NCBI GenBank assembly: GCA_009268125.1
Contig: WBOU01000004.1
Span: forward strand, 344,136 to 408,135
Direction of reading: 5' to 3'
Source: Chloroflexia bacterium SDU3-3
GTDB lineage: Bacteria; Chloroflexota; Chloroflexia; Chloroflexales; Roseiflexaceae
DNA length: 64,000 nt
Shown here: positions 24,162 to 33,246 of the stretch, one piece after another
Layout of the letters: each line of letters opens with the position of its first letter
Position numbering within the stretch: the stretch's first letter is position 1
Position numbers and translations under genes: made by a program
The notes under the pieces: generated by a model
Database searches by the model: none
What the model was told of the DNA's origin: nothing
The model's input: the letters and a program-made list of their open reading frames with translations, nothing else

Positions 24162-26159
24162 TTAGGTGCCGCCCCAGCGCGTCAGGATCTCGCGGCCCAG
24201 CAGGCCAAACTGCACCTCGTAGTCGGTGCCAGCTTTGTCGGGGTGGAACTCGAAGCGGGCGCGCTCGAAATACTGCACTGTGTAGCTCTGCCCTGTGCTC
24301 GGGTCGGTGGCGGGGAACGGCTCGGTGATCGGCAGGCCCACAAACTCTAGCCCGCCCAGCTGCTGCCAGCGCGACAGGAACGGCGGGCAGATGCTATGGC
24401 CGCTCTCGGGGAACAGCTGGCACTCGGGCGGCGCGCTCTCCACCTTGGGCAGCGTGGTCCAGTCGATGCCAAACTGCTTGAGCACCGCCGTGCCCAGGTG
24501 GCCCAGCTGCACCGCGTAGGATGTGCCCGCCAGATCGGGGAAGTACTCCAGGCGGGCGCGCTCGAAGTACTGCACGGTCTTGGGTCGCCCGCTGCCTGCG
24601 GCAGGCTCGGTCACCTCCTCGGTCAGGGGGTAGCCAAAGCGCTGCAGGCCGCCGTTGCTCTGCCAGAAGCTGAGGAAGCCGCCGCGCACCGAGTGACCGG
24701 TCTCGGCGAAGTAGCGCCCGCCGCTCTGCACCGCCGGGTCGAACTCCAGATAGGTCGGCGAGCCTTGCTCATCCAGCTTCAGCGACAGCACACCGTTCAC
24801 CGGGTAGATCACATAGCGGATCTCGCCGTTCCAGCGCCGCACCATGGCCTCGCGGCAGTTGCAGGGGATATTCACCACCTGATCGGCGCGGTCGGTGTTC
24901 CAGAGCACATCCACCCGGCGCTCGCCCTCGAAGCGGAACCAGTAGGTGGCTGGCAGATCGGGCTGGCGTCCGTTGGCGAAGGTAGACTTCAGGTAGCTGC
25001 CGCGCAGCAGCTCGGCCATGGTGCGGTAGGCCAGGAAGGCTGGCTTGCGCAGGTTGGGGTCGGCCACATTCAGCGGGAAGGTGCGCCGGATCAGGCCGTA
25101 GTGAAACTCTGGCTCGTTGGAGTTATAGTTGGGCTGATCGTAGACCGACGAGCTCATGTCGTTGCGGAAGTCGTACCAGAAGATCTTCTCGACGCTGGGG
25201 TGGGCGATCGCCAGCACATACAGCCGCACCATGAACTGGGCCTGCTGATCTAGCCCCACGCCCACATTCCAGCCGCTGGATGGAAAGCCCACCTCGGTGA
25301 GCCAGACCGGCTTCGCGCCGTACTTGCGCATCATGGCGTCCAGATGCTCCATCTCGTCGGGGAAGGTCTGGCCAGTGTCGCGACGCCATGGCGAGCCTTC
25401 GGGGGCGTCGGGGCGGTAGGGGTGGATGGCCAGCACATCGAACAGCTGCCACGCGCCCAGCTTGCCCAGCTGGTCGAGATAGTCGAAGTAGTCGTAGGTA
25501 TAGGGCGAGGGCGGCTCGCTCCACACGCTGGCTAGGCCGCTCAGCACAATCACCGCGTTGGGATCGGCGGCCTTGGCCGCATCGCGGGCCACATTCAGCA
25601 CCCGCACGTAGTCGGCGATGGTGTACAGGCCGCTCTCGTAGCCAAAATGCTTGAGGTTCGGCTCGTTCCAGATCTCCCAGTAGCGGATCTGGCCGGTGCG
25701 ACCGTAGCGCGCCACGGTCTGGTACACATAGTCGCCCCACGCGCCGATCCACTCGTTGATATTGGGCGCGGTGCCCTTGGTCCATGCCGGGTTGTAGTCC
25801 AGCAGGCCCAAGATGCTGATATTGGCGTTGTGCAGGGCGCCAATGCTCATGTCATAGTCGTACAGCCCGGCGTCGTTGCCGCCCCAGCGAAACTCGCCGC
25901 CCGGCGAGAACTGCACCTCGTGCCAGAAGATCTCCTCGCGCACCCACTGGACATTCGCCTCCTGCAGCAGCTGGATGTAGGAGGACATCTCGTCGCGGCG
26001 CACGCGGTTGGCCACATTAGCCACCATGCCGAAGGGGGTGCTCTTGTCCCGCCAGGGCAGGTCTTCCGCCTGGGCCTCGTGCGGCGGCACCAGGGCGACC
26101 GTCAGCAGGATGGGGATGAAAAGGGCTACCAGCAGACGGCGTACATTGCATCGATCCAA
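24162..26159 (-). CDS. Secreted glycoside hydrolase (clan A-like TIM barrel) with two C-terminal W/FG repeats
   Basis: 665 residues from a proposed TTG start at 26159, which has GAGGTGG 4-10 bases upstream and places a classical signal peptide (RRLLVALFIPILLTVALV, cleavage near AQA-ED) at the N-terminus. In-frame ATGs lie further upstream without such a site. The barrel (about 45-400) has the acid/base motif WEIWNEPN (Glu about 166) and the nucleophile motif WLTEVGF (Glu about 289), as in GH39/GH5-like retaining enzymes. A beta-rich region follows, then two repeats (about 505-575 and 595-660) with FWQSNGGLQRFGYPL / RWQQLGGLEFVGLPI and TVQYFERARxExxPD. The same module is in the protein at 12549. 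The substrate is unknown. Confidence 0.85.
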   Translation of the reverse strand: MDRCNVRRLLVALFIPILLTVALVPPHEAQAEDLPWRDKSTPFGMVANVANRVRRDEMSSYIQLLQEANVQWVREEIFWHEVQFSPGGEFRWGGNDAGLYDYDMSIGALHNANISILGLLDYNPAWTKGTAPNINEWIGAWGDYVYQTVARYGRTGQIRYWEIWNEPNLKHFGYESGLYTIADYVRVLNVARDAAKAADPNAVIVLSGLASVWSEPPSPYTYDYFDYLDQLGKLGAWQLFDVLAIHPYRPDAPEGSPWRRDTGQTFPDEMEHLDAMMRKYGAKPVWLTEVGFPSSGWNVGVGLDQQAQFMVRLYVLAIAHPSVEKIFWYDFRNDMSSSVYDQPNYNSNEPEFHYGLIRRTFPLNVADPNLRKPAFLAYRTMAELLRGSYLKSTFANGRQPDLPATYWFRFEGERRVDVLWNTDRADQVVNIPCNCREAMVRRWNGEIRYVIYPVNGVLSLKLDEQGSPTYLEFDPAVQSGGRYFAETGHSVRGGFLSFWQSNGGLQRFGYPLTEEVTEPAAGSGRPKTVQYFERARLEYFPDLAGTSYAVQLGHLGTAVLKQFGIDWTTLPKVESAPPECQLFPESGHSICPPFLSRWQQLGGLEFVGLPITEPFPATDPSTGQSYTVQYFERARFEFHPDKAGTDYEVQFGLLGREILTRWGGT

Positions 26160-26460
26160 GGGCCACCTCAAAGATGTGTTACAGCATGCGTATAGGTGAA
26201 GTGTGGCTCGGTATAGCCAAAACATGGCATCACAGAGGGCGCGCCGCAGCATAGATGCAGCACGCCAAAGCCGCTTCGCTTGACCCGCCGACGCCACGGC
26301 AGCGCAGGATACGCGACCGTCGGCGTGATGTTAAACGAGAAAACAGGCTGTTCTTTCCACATGTAGGGGCGCTACCGATGCGCGTAGGAGCACGGTCGGG
26401 GTGTCCGTAGTAGGGCGGCGCGAGGGCGCTGCCTGCCGCGCGAGGGTGGAGGTACGATGG
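26160..26460. other. Intergenic region
   Basis: About 300 bases between two minus-strand genes; no repeat module, RNA or conserved frame recognised. It presumably holds the glycosidase promoter. Confidence 0.35.
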
Positions 26461-26829
26461 TTAGGAAAGCAGGTCGCGCACCAGATGCAGCACCTGATCG
26501 ATCTCAAAGGGCTTCTGGATGATAACCGCGCCATCGGCCTCTAGATCCGCAAACCAGGGCTTGCGGCTCAGCGCTGTCATGATGAACACGGGGATGCCCT
26601 CATCCTGCAGCGTCTCTTTCATGCGCTGGAAGGTCTCGACGCCGTCGAGCTGGGGCATCATAATATCGCTCATCACCAGGTTGGGCTTGAGCGTGTGCAG
26701 CTTCTCGATGCCCTCTTCGCCATTATTCGCCAGCACCACCTCGTAGCCGGCATCGCGCAGAGCTATCTCAAGAACCGTCTGGAGCGCGAGATCATCATCG
26801 ATGATTAGGACGGTCTGCTTTGCGGTCAT
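26461..26829 (-). CDS. Single-domain response regulator (CheY-like)
   Basis: 122 residues, a stand-alone receiver with the acidic triplet DDD at 11-13, phospho-acceptor Asp55 in LVMSDIMMP, Thr in FIMTALS and Lys in IIQKPFE. There is no output domain, so it acts through protein partners. The start at 26829 is fixed by GAGAAGG 4-10 bases upstream. No kinase is adjacent; it lies 70 bp downstream of rqcH on the same strand and could be co-transcribed with it. Confidence 0.92.
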   Translation of the reverse strand: MTAKQTVLIIDDDLALQTVLEIALRDAGYEVVLANNGEEGIEKLHTLKPNLVMSDIMMPQLDGVETFQRMKETLQDEGIPVFIMTALSRKPWFADLEADGAVIIQKPFEIDQVLHLVRDLLS

Positions 26830-26899
26830 ATCCTTCTCCCATTGTCGTGCCGTCACGTTCATCGGCTGGGCTATTATAGCAGAAGAATAGACGCGGGCT

Positions 26900-28627
26900 T
26901 CAGCGCGGCAGCTGGGGCGCGGCGCGCACGCTACGCTCGGAACGGTAGGTGACCAGGCCGGTGGGGCCGCCGGGCACGCGCCGCACATGCTTGCGCCGCG
27001 CCACCTCCACATCGGCGGCGGCCTCGCCGCGCGCGCTGCTGAAGTAGGCGGCCAGCGCGGCGGCCTCGTGGATGGTGCGCTCGGGCACGCCGTCGCCGCC
27101 CTTGATCACCACGTGGGCGCCGGGGATGCCGCGCACGTGCAGCCACAGGTCGTCGGGGGCGGCCACGTGGAAGGTGACGTGCTCGTTCTGGCTGGCGCTG
27201 CGCCCCACATAGATGGTGTAGCCATCGCTGGATGTGGTGCGCAGCGGCGGCTGGCGGCGCAGCTTCAGGCGCTTCTTGCCGCTGGGCTTCAGGTAGTCCT
27301 GGTCCTCGGCCTCGCGGGCGATCTCCTCGATCTGGTCGAAGCTGTCGGCGATGGCCAGCAGGGCCAGCCGCTCGTCCAGCCCGGCGATGCGGGCCTCGGT
27401 GGCGGCCAGCAGCTCGGGCACGTGGGCCAGCGCGCCCTTGGCCTTGTCGTAGGTGCGAAAGCGGGCCTGGGCGTTCTCCACTGGCGTTAGGCCGGGGTTC
27501 AGCGCAATCTTCTCGCCCTCCACCTCCAGCTCGATCTGGCCGGGGCGGATGCTGTGCAGGAAGGCGTAGATCATCTCGCCCTCCCAGCGGGTGCGGTCGA
27601 GCGTGCTGGCCTGCTGCATCTGTTCGGCCAGCTGGCGGCGCTGGCGGTCCAGGCGCTCGCGGGTCTCGCCCAGGGCCACGGCCAGGGCCGCGCGCCGCTG
27701 CGCGTGCGAGGTGAGCTGCTCGCGGGCGGCGTAGAAGGCCTCCAGCGCGGCACTCATGCTGGGCTGCGGCTCGCCCCCGCCCAGGTGGGCCAGCGGGTAG
27801 GGCGCGTAGGCCAGCGGCGCGCCCTCGGGGCCGCGCGCCAGGGTGGGCTGCCAGGGGCCAGCCAGGATCTGGTGCAGCGCGGCCACGATCGGCTCGAAGG
27901 GCAGGTCGGGCGCGGGCGCGGCCTTGGCGGCACCGGTGGCGCGGAACACCACCTCGCGCGCCACCTGCGGCGAGAGGCCGCTGTAGGCGCTCACCAGGGC
28001 GCGGGCGAAATCGGCCTCGGCGGTGGTCTCGGCCAGGTGCTGCAGGCCAGCGGCGGTGGCGCGGCGCGGGTTCAGCTTGTCCTGGCGGGGCGGCAGCTCG
28101 TACGGCTCGCGCGGCTGCACTGGGCGGCGGCTCATCAGCGGCGAGACGTGGCGCACGCTCTCTTTAATGATGTTGTCGTCGCCGACCAGGATGATGTTGC
28201 TGCGCCGATCCATGGCCTCCACCACCAGCTCGGTGCGGTGCAGCTCATCCAGCTGCTCCTCCGGCTCGTCGGGGGCGGGGTCGCCCGTGTTGCGCGCAGC
28301 GGGGCCTTTGGCTATACTAAGCAGAATAATCCGCTCTAGGTCGGGCTGCTCGATGCCCAGAATATGCCCGCCGAGCACATATTTGCGCATCAGCAGCAGC
28401 ATGGGCGTCTCGCCCTCCACCCCGCGCGAGGCGCGCGCGCCCAGCAGGTGCACGCGGGCGTGCTGGGGGTGGGCCGACATCAGCAGGTGGTGGCGGCGGC
28501 CACGGTTGTAGATCTCCAGCGCGATGCTGAGTGCATTGGGGCGCACCACGCGCTGCACGCGCCCGCCCACGATCGTGGCGCGCAGCTCGTCGGCCACGGC
28601 GGCCAGGGTCAGAGTGTCAAAATACAT
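26900..28627 (-). CDS. rqcH: Ribosome quality control protein RqcH (NFACT family)
   Basis: 575 residues. It binds the tRNA-obstructed 50S subunit and directs alanine tailing of stalled nascent chains. The N-terminal NFACT-N domain opens FDTLTLAAVADELRATIVGGRVQRV, helix-hairpin-helix and coiled-coil middle segments follow, and the C-terminal NFACT-R domain has VGRSASQNEHVTFH and DLWLHVRGIPGAHVVIK near 470-500. Length agrees with bacterial homologues. It is divergent from gmk, with an intergenic region of 78 bp that must contain both promoters. Confidence 0.94.
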   Translation of the reverse strand: MYFDTLTLAAVADELRATIVGGRVQRVVRPNALSIALEIYNRGRRHHLLMSAHPQHARVHLLGARASRGVEGETPMLLLMRKYVLGGHILGIEQPDLERIILLSIAKGPAARNTGDPAPDEPEEQLDELHRTELVVEAMDRRSNIILVGDDNIIKESVRHVSPLMSRRPVQPREPYELPPRQDKLNPRRATAAGLQHLAETTAEADFARALVSAYSGLSPQVAREVVFRATGAAKAAPAPDLPFEPIVAALHQILAGPWQPTLARGPEGAPLAYAPYPLAHLGGGEPQPSMSAALEAFYAAREQLTSHAQRRAALAVALGETRERLDRQRRQLAEQMQQASTLDRTRWEGEMIYAFLHSIRPGQIELEVEGEKIALNPGLTPVENAQARFRTYDKAKGALAHVPELLAATEARIAGLDERLALLAIADSFDQIEEIAREAEDQDYLKPSGKKRLKLRRQPPLRTTSSDGYTIYVGRSASQNEHVTFHVAAPDDLWLHVRGIPGAHVVIKGGDGVPERTIHEAAALAAYFSSARGEAAADVEVARRKHVRRVPGGPTGLVTYRSERSVRAAPQLPR

Positions 28628-28705
28628 AGATTATTGTGAGGCGTCAGAGACGCTAAATAGGTGATTTTCCGATTAACAAGTATAGCATGAGGGATCAAGA
28701 GCGCG

Positions 28706-29338
28706 ATGTCATTTGAAGATCTTAACCCGGTGCTCTCCGGCCAGCCGCCGCTGCCGCTGCTGGTCGTCATCTCTGGCCCGTCGGGCGTGGGCAAAGACAC
28801 GGTGCTCATGCGCATGCGCGAGCTGGGCTTCCCCTTCCACTTTGTGGTCACGGCCACCAGCCGCGCCCGCCGCCCCAGCGAGCGCGACGGCTACGACTAC
28901 CACTTTGTGAGCGAGGAGCGCTTCCGCGACATGATCGCGGGCGACGAGCTACTGGAGTGGGCCGAGGTCTACGGCCACTACAAGGGTATCCCCAAATCCG
29001 AGATCCGCCAGGCTCACGCCAGCGGGCGCGATGTCATCCTGCGCATCGACGTGCAGGGCGCGGCCACCATGCGCCAGCTGGTGCCCGGGGCGATCTTCAT
29101 CTTCATCGCCCCGGCCAGCATCGACGAGCTGCGCAACCGCCTGCGCTGGCGGCGCACCGAGACCGACGACGAGATGGAGCGCCGCCTGGGCGTGGCCATG
29201 GCCGAGATGGAGCAGGTGCGCAACTTCGACTACGTGGTGGTGAACCGCGAGGACAAGCTGGATGAGGCGGTGGGCCAGATCCGCTCGATCATCCACGCCG
29301 AGCGCCTGCGCGTGGTGCCCCAGAAGGTGACGCTCTAG
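28706..29338 (+). CDS. gmk: Guanylate kinase
   Basis: 210 residues. Phosphorylates GMP to GDP. The P-loop GPSGVGKDT is near residue 27 and the GMP-binding region TSRARRPSERDGYDYHFVS follows near 52. IDVQGAATMRQL and the lid RRTETDDEMERRL are present. A short non-conserved N-terminal extension (about 18 residues) precedes the usual start of the fold. It heads a set of housekeeping genes on the plus strand, though the next gene is 206 bp away and has its own TACAAT box at 29505-29510. Confidence 0.96.
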   Translation: MSFEDLNPVLSGQPPLPLLVVISGPSGVGKDTVLMRMRELGFPFHFVVTATSRARRPSERDGYDYHFVSEERFRDMIAGDELLEWAEVYGHYKGIPKSEIRQAHASGRDVILRIDVQGAATMRQLVPGAIFIFIAPASIDELRNRLRWRRTETDDEMERRLGVAMAEMEQVRNFDYVVVNREDKLDEAVGQIRSIIHAERLRVVPQKVTL

Positions 29339-29544
29339 GCGGGTGGCACGCGCTTTGCCCTTCCCAGAGCGACACACGCGCAGCATGCGCACCGCCAAAA
29401 CCATGGCGTCGCAGGGGTAAGCCGGTTTCCCCCATAGCGCTCGGGTGCCGGCAGCGCATCGGGCTGGGCACACCCATAAATAAGGATGGCGGCGACGAGT
29501 GTGCTACAATACCGCCAAATATCTAGTGAGAAAGTGATAGGGAT

Positions 29545-30057
29545 ATGGCTCTGCAAGAGCAACTGCAAAACGATCTAAAGGCGGCCATGCGCTCGGGCGA
29601 CAAGCGCCGCGTTGAGGTTATCCGCATGGCGATGGCGGCAATCAAGAACGCCCACATCGCCCAGCTGAAGCAGGCGTACGACGCCAGCGCCGCCGCCGCC
29701 ACCGACGAGTCGACAATCGAGCTCGACCACACAGCCATGAGCGACGAGGCCGCGCTGGATGTGCTGAAGAAAGAGTCGAAGCGCCGCCGCGAGGCCGCCG
29801 AGGTCTACCGTAGCGCGAACCGCGCCGACTTGGCCGAGGCCGAGGAGGCCGAGGGCGCGATCCTCGACTCGTACCTGCCCCGCCAGCTCACCGCCGACGA
29901 GCTGCGCCCGCTGGTGGCCGAGTTCATCGCGGGCCTGGGCGTGGCCAGCCCCAGCGAGATGGGCAAGATCATGCCCGCGCTGATGAAAGAGTTCAAGACC
30001 AAGGCCGATGGCCGCGTGATCAACCAGGTCGCGCGCGAGGTGCTCTCCTCCAAATAG
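29545..30057 (+). CDS. yqeY: GatB/YqeY domain protein
   Basis: 170 residues. YqeY-type protein resembling the tRNA-interacting C-terminal domain of the amidotransferase subunit GatB, though its own role is not settled. It starts LQEQLQNDLKAAMRSGDKRRVEVIRM and ends with EMGKIMPALMKEFKTKADGRVINQVAREVL, both characteristic. An insertion around 45-75 is Ala/Asp-rich. It lies upstream of pgpH and ybeY. Confidence 0.93.
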   Translation: MALQEQLQNDLKAAMRSGDKRRVEVIRMAMAAIKNAHIAQLKQAYDASAAAATDESTIELDHTAMSDEAALDVLKKESKRRREAAEVYRSANRADLAEAEEAEGAILDSYLPRQLTADELRPLVAEFIAGLGVASPSEMGKIMPALMKEFKTKADGRVINQVAREVLSSK

Positions 30058-30125
30058 CACGGGCCAGGGGTGCGGGCGCACGCCCCACCCCGGCCCTGCC
30101 CACACCTTCACACGAATAGATACCT

Positions 30126-32300
30126 ATGCGGCGGCGATGGAGTTTCTGGCATAATAGGCGCACCACGCCCGCGCCTGCCATAGCAGAAAGCGTACTGTAC
30201 GCCGAGCGCATGTTCTGGCTGCTCACCTTCAGCTTCGGCCTGATCGCCTGGCTTATTCTGGTTGTGCGCGCCCCGCTCGACCCCAACCTGCAGGTCGGCA
30301 AGCCCAGCCCGGTGACCATCCAGGCCAGCCACGACGCGCGTTACTACAGCGCCACCCGCACCGAGGAGGCCCGCACCCGCGCCGAGAGCGACCCCAGCAC
30401 CGTCGTCTATACCCGCGACACCGCCGTGCCCACCCAGCAGCGCAACCTGCTCAGCGAGCTGCTCACCACCGCCACGCAGATCCGCGACGACCCCACGCTC
30501 AGCGCCAACGACCAGCGCGTGCGGCTCACCGAGCTGCCAAATAGCACCCTGGTGATCACCGCCACCATGGCCGACACGATCGTGACGCTCAGCGAGGACC
30601 AGTGGAAGAGCGTGCGCCAGCTCGGCACCGACCTCTACGACATGGCCATGCGCGAGTACAACTTCGCGCTGACCGACCAGGATGTGAAAAACCTGCGCGA
30701 GCGCTCGCTGCCCTACTGGGCCGCCGAGCGCGCCGACGGGGCCATGCGCGATCTGGTCATCTCGCTCACCACGCCCTTCCTCAAGGCCAACCAGCTGGTG
30801 GATGAGGACGCCACGCGCAAGCGCAAACAGGAGGCCCGCGAGGCCATCCAGCCGGTGGATGTGCAGCTGCTGCAGGGCGAGAGCATCGTGCGCGCCGGCG
30901 ACCTGATCACCCCCGACGTGCTGGAGAAGCTGGAGGCCCTAGGCGAGCTTGAGGGCGAGCTGAACATTATGAGGGTGCTGGGGCGCGGCATCTTCGCCTG
31001 GCTGGCGGCCAGCATCCTGGGTGGCTATCTGGCCACCACCCGCAAGCACGTGCGCCGCAGCCGCCGCTACACCCTGGTGATCTATAGCCTCACCCTGATC
31101 ACGCTGGCCCTGGCCCGCATGCTGGTCGGGCTGCCGCTGGGCGACACCTGGCCCTACGCCTTCCCGCTGGGCGCGGCGGTGCTGCTGATCGCGGCGCTGT
31201 TTGACAGCGGCATCGCGCTGCTGGTGGCGATCGTGCTCAGCTTCCTGATCGCCTTTATCGACGGCAGCAGCTTTGGGCTGAATGCGGCGCTGCTGCTCAG
31301 CTCGACCGCTGGCGTGTTCGCGCTGGGCCGCGCCAATCGCTCGCTGCGCTTCCTGATCGCCGGGCTGGCCCTCACCGCTGTGGTGGCGCTGGTGCAGATC
31401 GCCCTGTGGACCACCAGCGCCAGCCAGATCTCGCCGCAGCAGCTGCCCATGATCCTGGCCATGAGCCTGGTCAACGGCACGCTGGCCTCCATCCTAGCCC
31501 TAGGGCTGTACAACCTGCTGGGCCAGCTGGCCGGGGTGGTCACGCCCTTTCAGCTGATGGAGCTTTCCAACCCGACCCAGCCGCTGCTGCGCAAGCTCAT
31601 CCGCGAGGCCCCCGGCACCTACTACCACAGCGTCACCGTGGGCAACCTGGCCGAGAGCGCCGCCGAGCTGATCGGGGCCGACGCGCTGCTGCTGCGTGTG
31701 GCCGCCTACTACCACGATGTCGGCAAGTCGGCGCGGCCCTACTTCTACACCGACAACCAGAACGACCGCGAGAACGTGCACAACGAGCTGGACCCGCGCA
31801 CCAGCGCCCAGATCATCGCCGACCACGTGCGCGAGGGCGTCAATATGGCCCGCGCCGCCCACCTGCCCATCCAGATCATCGAGTTCATCCAGACCCACCA
31901 CGGCACCAGCATCATCCAGCACTTCTACCAGATGGCTCTGCGCGAGCAGGACAGCGTGGATGTGGCCGACTTTCGCTACCCCGGCCCCAAGCCGCAGACG
32001 CGCGAGCACGCCATCCTGATGCTGGCCGACTCGGTCGAGGCCACGGTGCGCTCGAAATCGCAGCACGGCAAGCTGGTGACACCGCGCCAGCGCGCCAGCG
32101 GCCAGGGCCAGCCCGGCGCGCAGACGCTGGAGGAGATGGTCTCGTTCATCATCGACGAGCGCATCCGCAGCGGCCAGCTGGATGAGAGCCCGCTGACCCT
32201 GCACGAGCTGGCCTGCATCCGGCAGGCCTTTATCACCACGCTCCAGGGCATCTACCACCCGCGCGTCGAGTACGCGCCCCAGCTGGTGAAGACCACATAG
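30126..32300 (+). CDS. 7TM-HD family cyclic-di-AMP phosphodiesterase PgpH-like
   Basis: 724 residues. An N-terminal helix (about 30-48) is followed by a large extracytoplasmic 7TMR-HDED-type domain (about 50-295), seven predicted helices (about 295-480) and a cytosolic HD domain (about 500-690) with YYHSVTVGNLAES, AAYYHDVGKSARP, ADHVREG and TREHAILMLADSVEA. This is the architecture of PgpH/YqfF, which degrades c-di-AMP. Its location just before ybeY and dgkA matches the gene order in many bacteria. Activity is inferred from family membership. Confidence 0.92.
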   Translation: MRRRWSFWHNRRTTPAPAIAESVLYAERMFWLLTFSFGLIAWLILVVRAPLDPNLQVGKPSPVTIQASHDARYYSATRTEEARTRAESDPSTVVYTRDTAVPTQQRNLLSELLTTATQIRDDPTLSANDQRVRLTELPNSTLVITATMADTIVTLSEDQWKSVRQLGTDLYDMAMREYNFALTDQDVKNLRERSLPYWAAERADGAMRDLVISLTTPFLKANQLVDEDATRKRKQEAREAIQPVDVQLLQGESIVRAGDLITPDVLEKLEALGELEGELNIMRVLGRGIFAWLAASILGGYLATTRKHVRRSRRYTLVIYSLTLITLALARMLVGLPLGDTWPYAFPLGAAVLLIAALFDSGIALLVAIVLSFLIAFIDGSSFGLNAALLLSSTAGVFALGRANRSLRFLIAGLALTAVVALVQIALWTTSASQISPQQLPMILAMSLVNGTLASILALGLYNLLGQLAGVVTPFQLMELSNPTQPLLRKLIREAPGTYYHSVTVGNLAESAAELIGADALLLRVAAYYHDVGKSARPYFYTDNQNDRENVHNELDPRTSAQIIADHVREGVNMARAAHLPIQIIEFIQTHHGTSIIQHFYQMALREQDSVDVADFRYPGPKPQTREHAILMLADSVEATVRSKSQHGKLVTPRQRASGQGQPGAQTLEEMVSFIIDERIRSGQLDESPLTLHELACIRQAFITTLQGIYHPRVEYAPQLVKTT

Positions 32301-32329
32301 CCACAATAATATGGATACGGTGAGAACCT

Positions 32330-32806
32330 ATGCAGATTGATATTGAGATCGACGAGGCGTTCGAGGGCAAGGTCGACCAGAGCCTGATCGAGCGCGCGGT
32401 GGCCGCTGTGCTGGCGGGCGAGGGCATCGACGAGGAGATCGAGCTGAGCATCCTGATCACCGGCGACGAGGAGCTGCACCGCCTGAACCGCGACTACCGT
32501 GGCGTGGACCGCCCCACCGATGTGCTCTCGTTCGCCAGCGAGGAGGAGCCGGACGATGCCCCGGTGGCCTTCGTGCGCCCCGATGAGGAGCCGCGCTTCT
32601 TGGGCGACCTGGCGATCTCCTACGAGCGCGTGCTCGACCAGGCCGAGGAGTACGGCCACAGCCCCGCGCGCGAGCTGGCCTACCTGGTGGCCCACGGCCT
32701 GCTGCACCTGCTGGGCTACGACCACGAGCTGGGGCCAGACGAGGCCGCCGACATGCGCGCCCGCGAGGAGGCCGCCATGGCCCAGATCGGCCTGACCCGC
32801 GAGTAA
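32330..32806 (+). CDS. ybeY: Endoribonuclease YbeY (16S rRNA maturation)
   Basis: 158 residues. Metal-dependent single-strand RNase for rRNA maturation and ribosome quality control. It shows RGVDRPTDVLSFA and the zinc site HGLLHLLGYDHE (HxxxHxxxxDH). The start at 32330 is 29 bp after pgpH. The C-terminus is acidic/Ala-rich. Operon with pgpH upstream and dgkA downstream. Confidence 0.96.
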   Translation: MQIDIEIDEAFEGKVDQSLIERAVAAVLAGEGIDEEIELSILITGDEELHRLNRDYRGVDRPTDVLSFASEEEPDDAPVAFVRPDEEPRFLGDLAISYERVLDQAEEYGHSPARELAYLVAHGLLHLLGYDHELGPDEAADMRAREEAAMAQIGLTRE

Positions 32807-32825
32807 CCAGAAAAAACAGGCACCC

Positions 32826-33242
32826 ATGCACCTTGCTTCAAAATCGCAGGCCAAGGCCGCCGCCAAGCCCCACAAGCGGGCCGAGTCGGTGCTGGCCTCG
32901 TTCCGCTACGCCTTCGCTGGGCTGGCCCACCTGATCGCCACCCAGCGCAACGCCCAGATCCACTGCGCCGCGATCGCGCTGGTGGTGGCGCTGGGGGCGG
33001 CGCTGGGCATCAGCCGCGTAGAGTGGGCCATCCTGGCGGTCACGTGCACCCTGGTGATCGCCGCCGAGGGCGTGAACACCGCCGTCGAGGCCGTGGTCGA
33101 TCTGGCCTCGCCCGACTTCCACCCCCTGGCCAAAGTGGCCAAGGATGTGGCGGCGGGCACCGTGCTGCTCACCGCGATCGGCGCGGTGGCTGTCGGCCTG
33201 CTTGTGTTTGGTCCGCCGCTGCTGAGCTTTGTGATACGTTAA
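32826..33242 (+). CDS. dgkA: Diacylglycerol/undecaprenol kinase DgkA
   Basis: 138-residue membrane kinase. The core has SFRYAFAGLAHLIATQRNAQIH, EWAILAVTCTLVIAAEGVNTAVEAVVDL and a third helix near the end; the EGxNTAxE motif is the active-site signature. Gram-positive-type relatives phosphorylate undecaprenol for wall lipid recycling. An Ala/Lys-rich N-terminal extension of about 20 residues precedes the core. It follows ybeY by 19 bp. Confidence 0.94.
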   Translation: MHLASKSQAKAAAKPHKRAESVLASFRYAFAGLAHLIATQRNAQIHCAAIALVVALGAALGISRVEWAILAVTCTLVIAAEGVNTAVEAVVDLASPDFHPLAKVAKDVAAGTVLLTAIGAVAVGLLVFGPPLLSFVIR

Positions 33243-33246
33243 ACCC

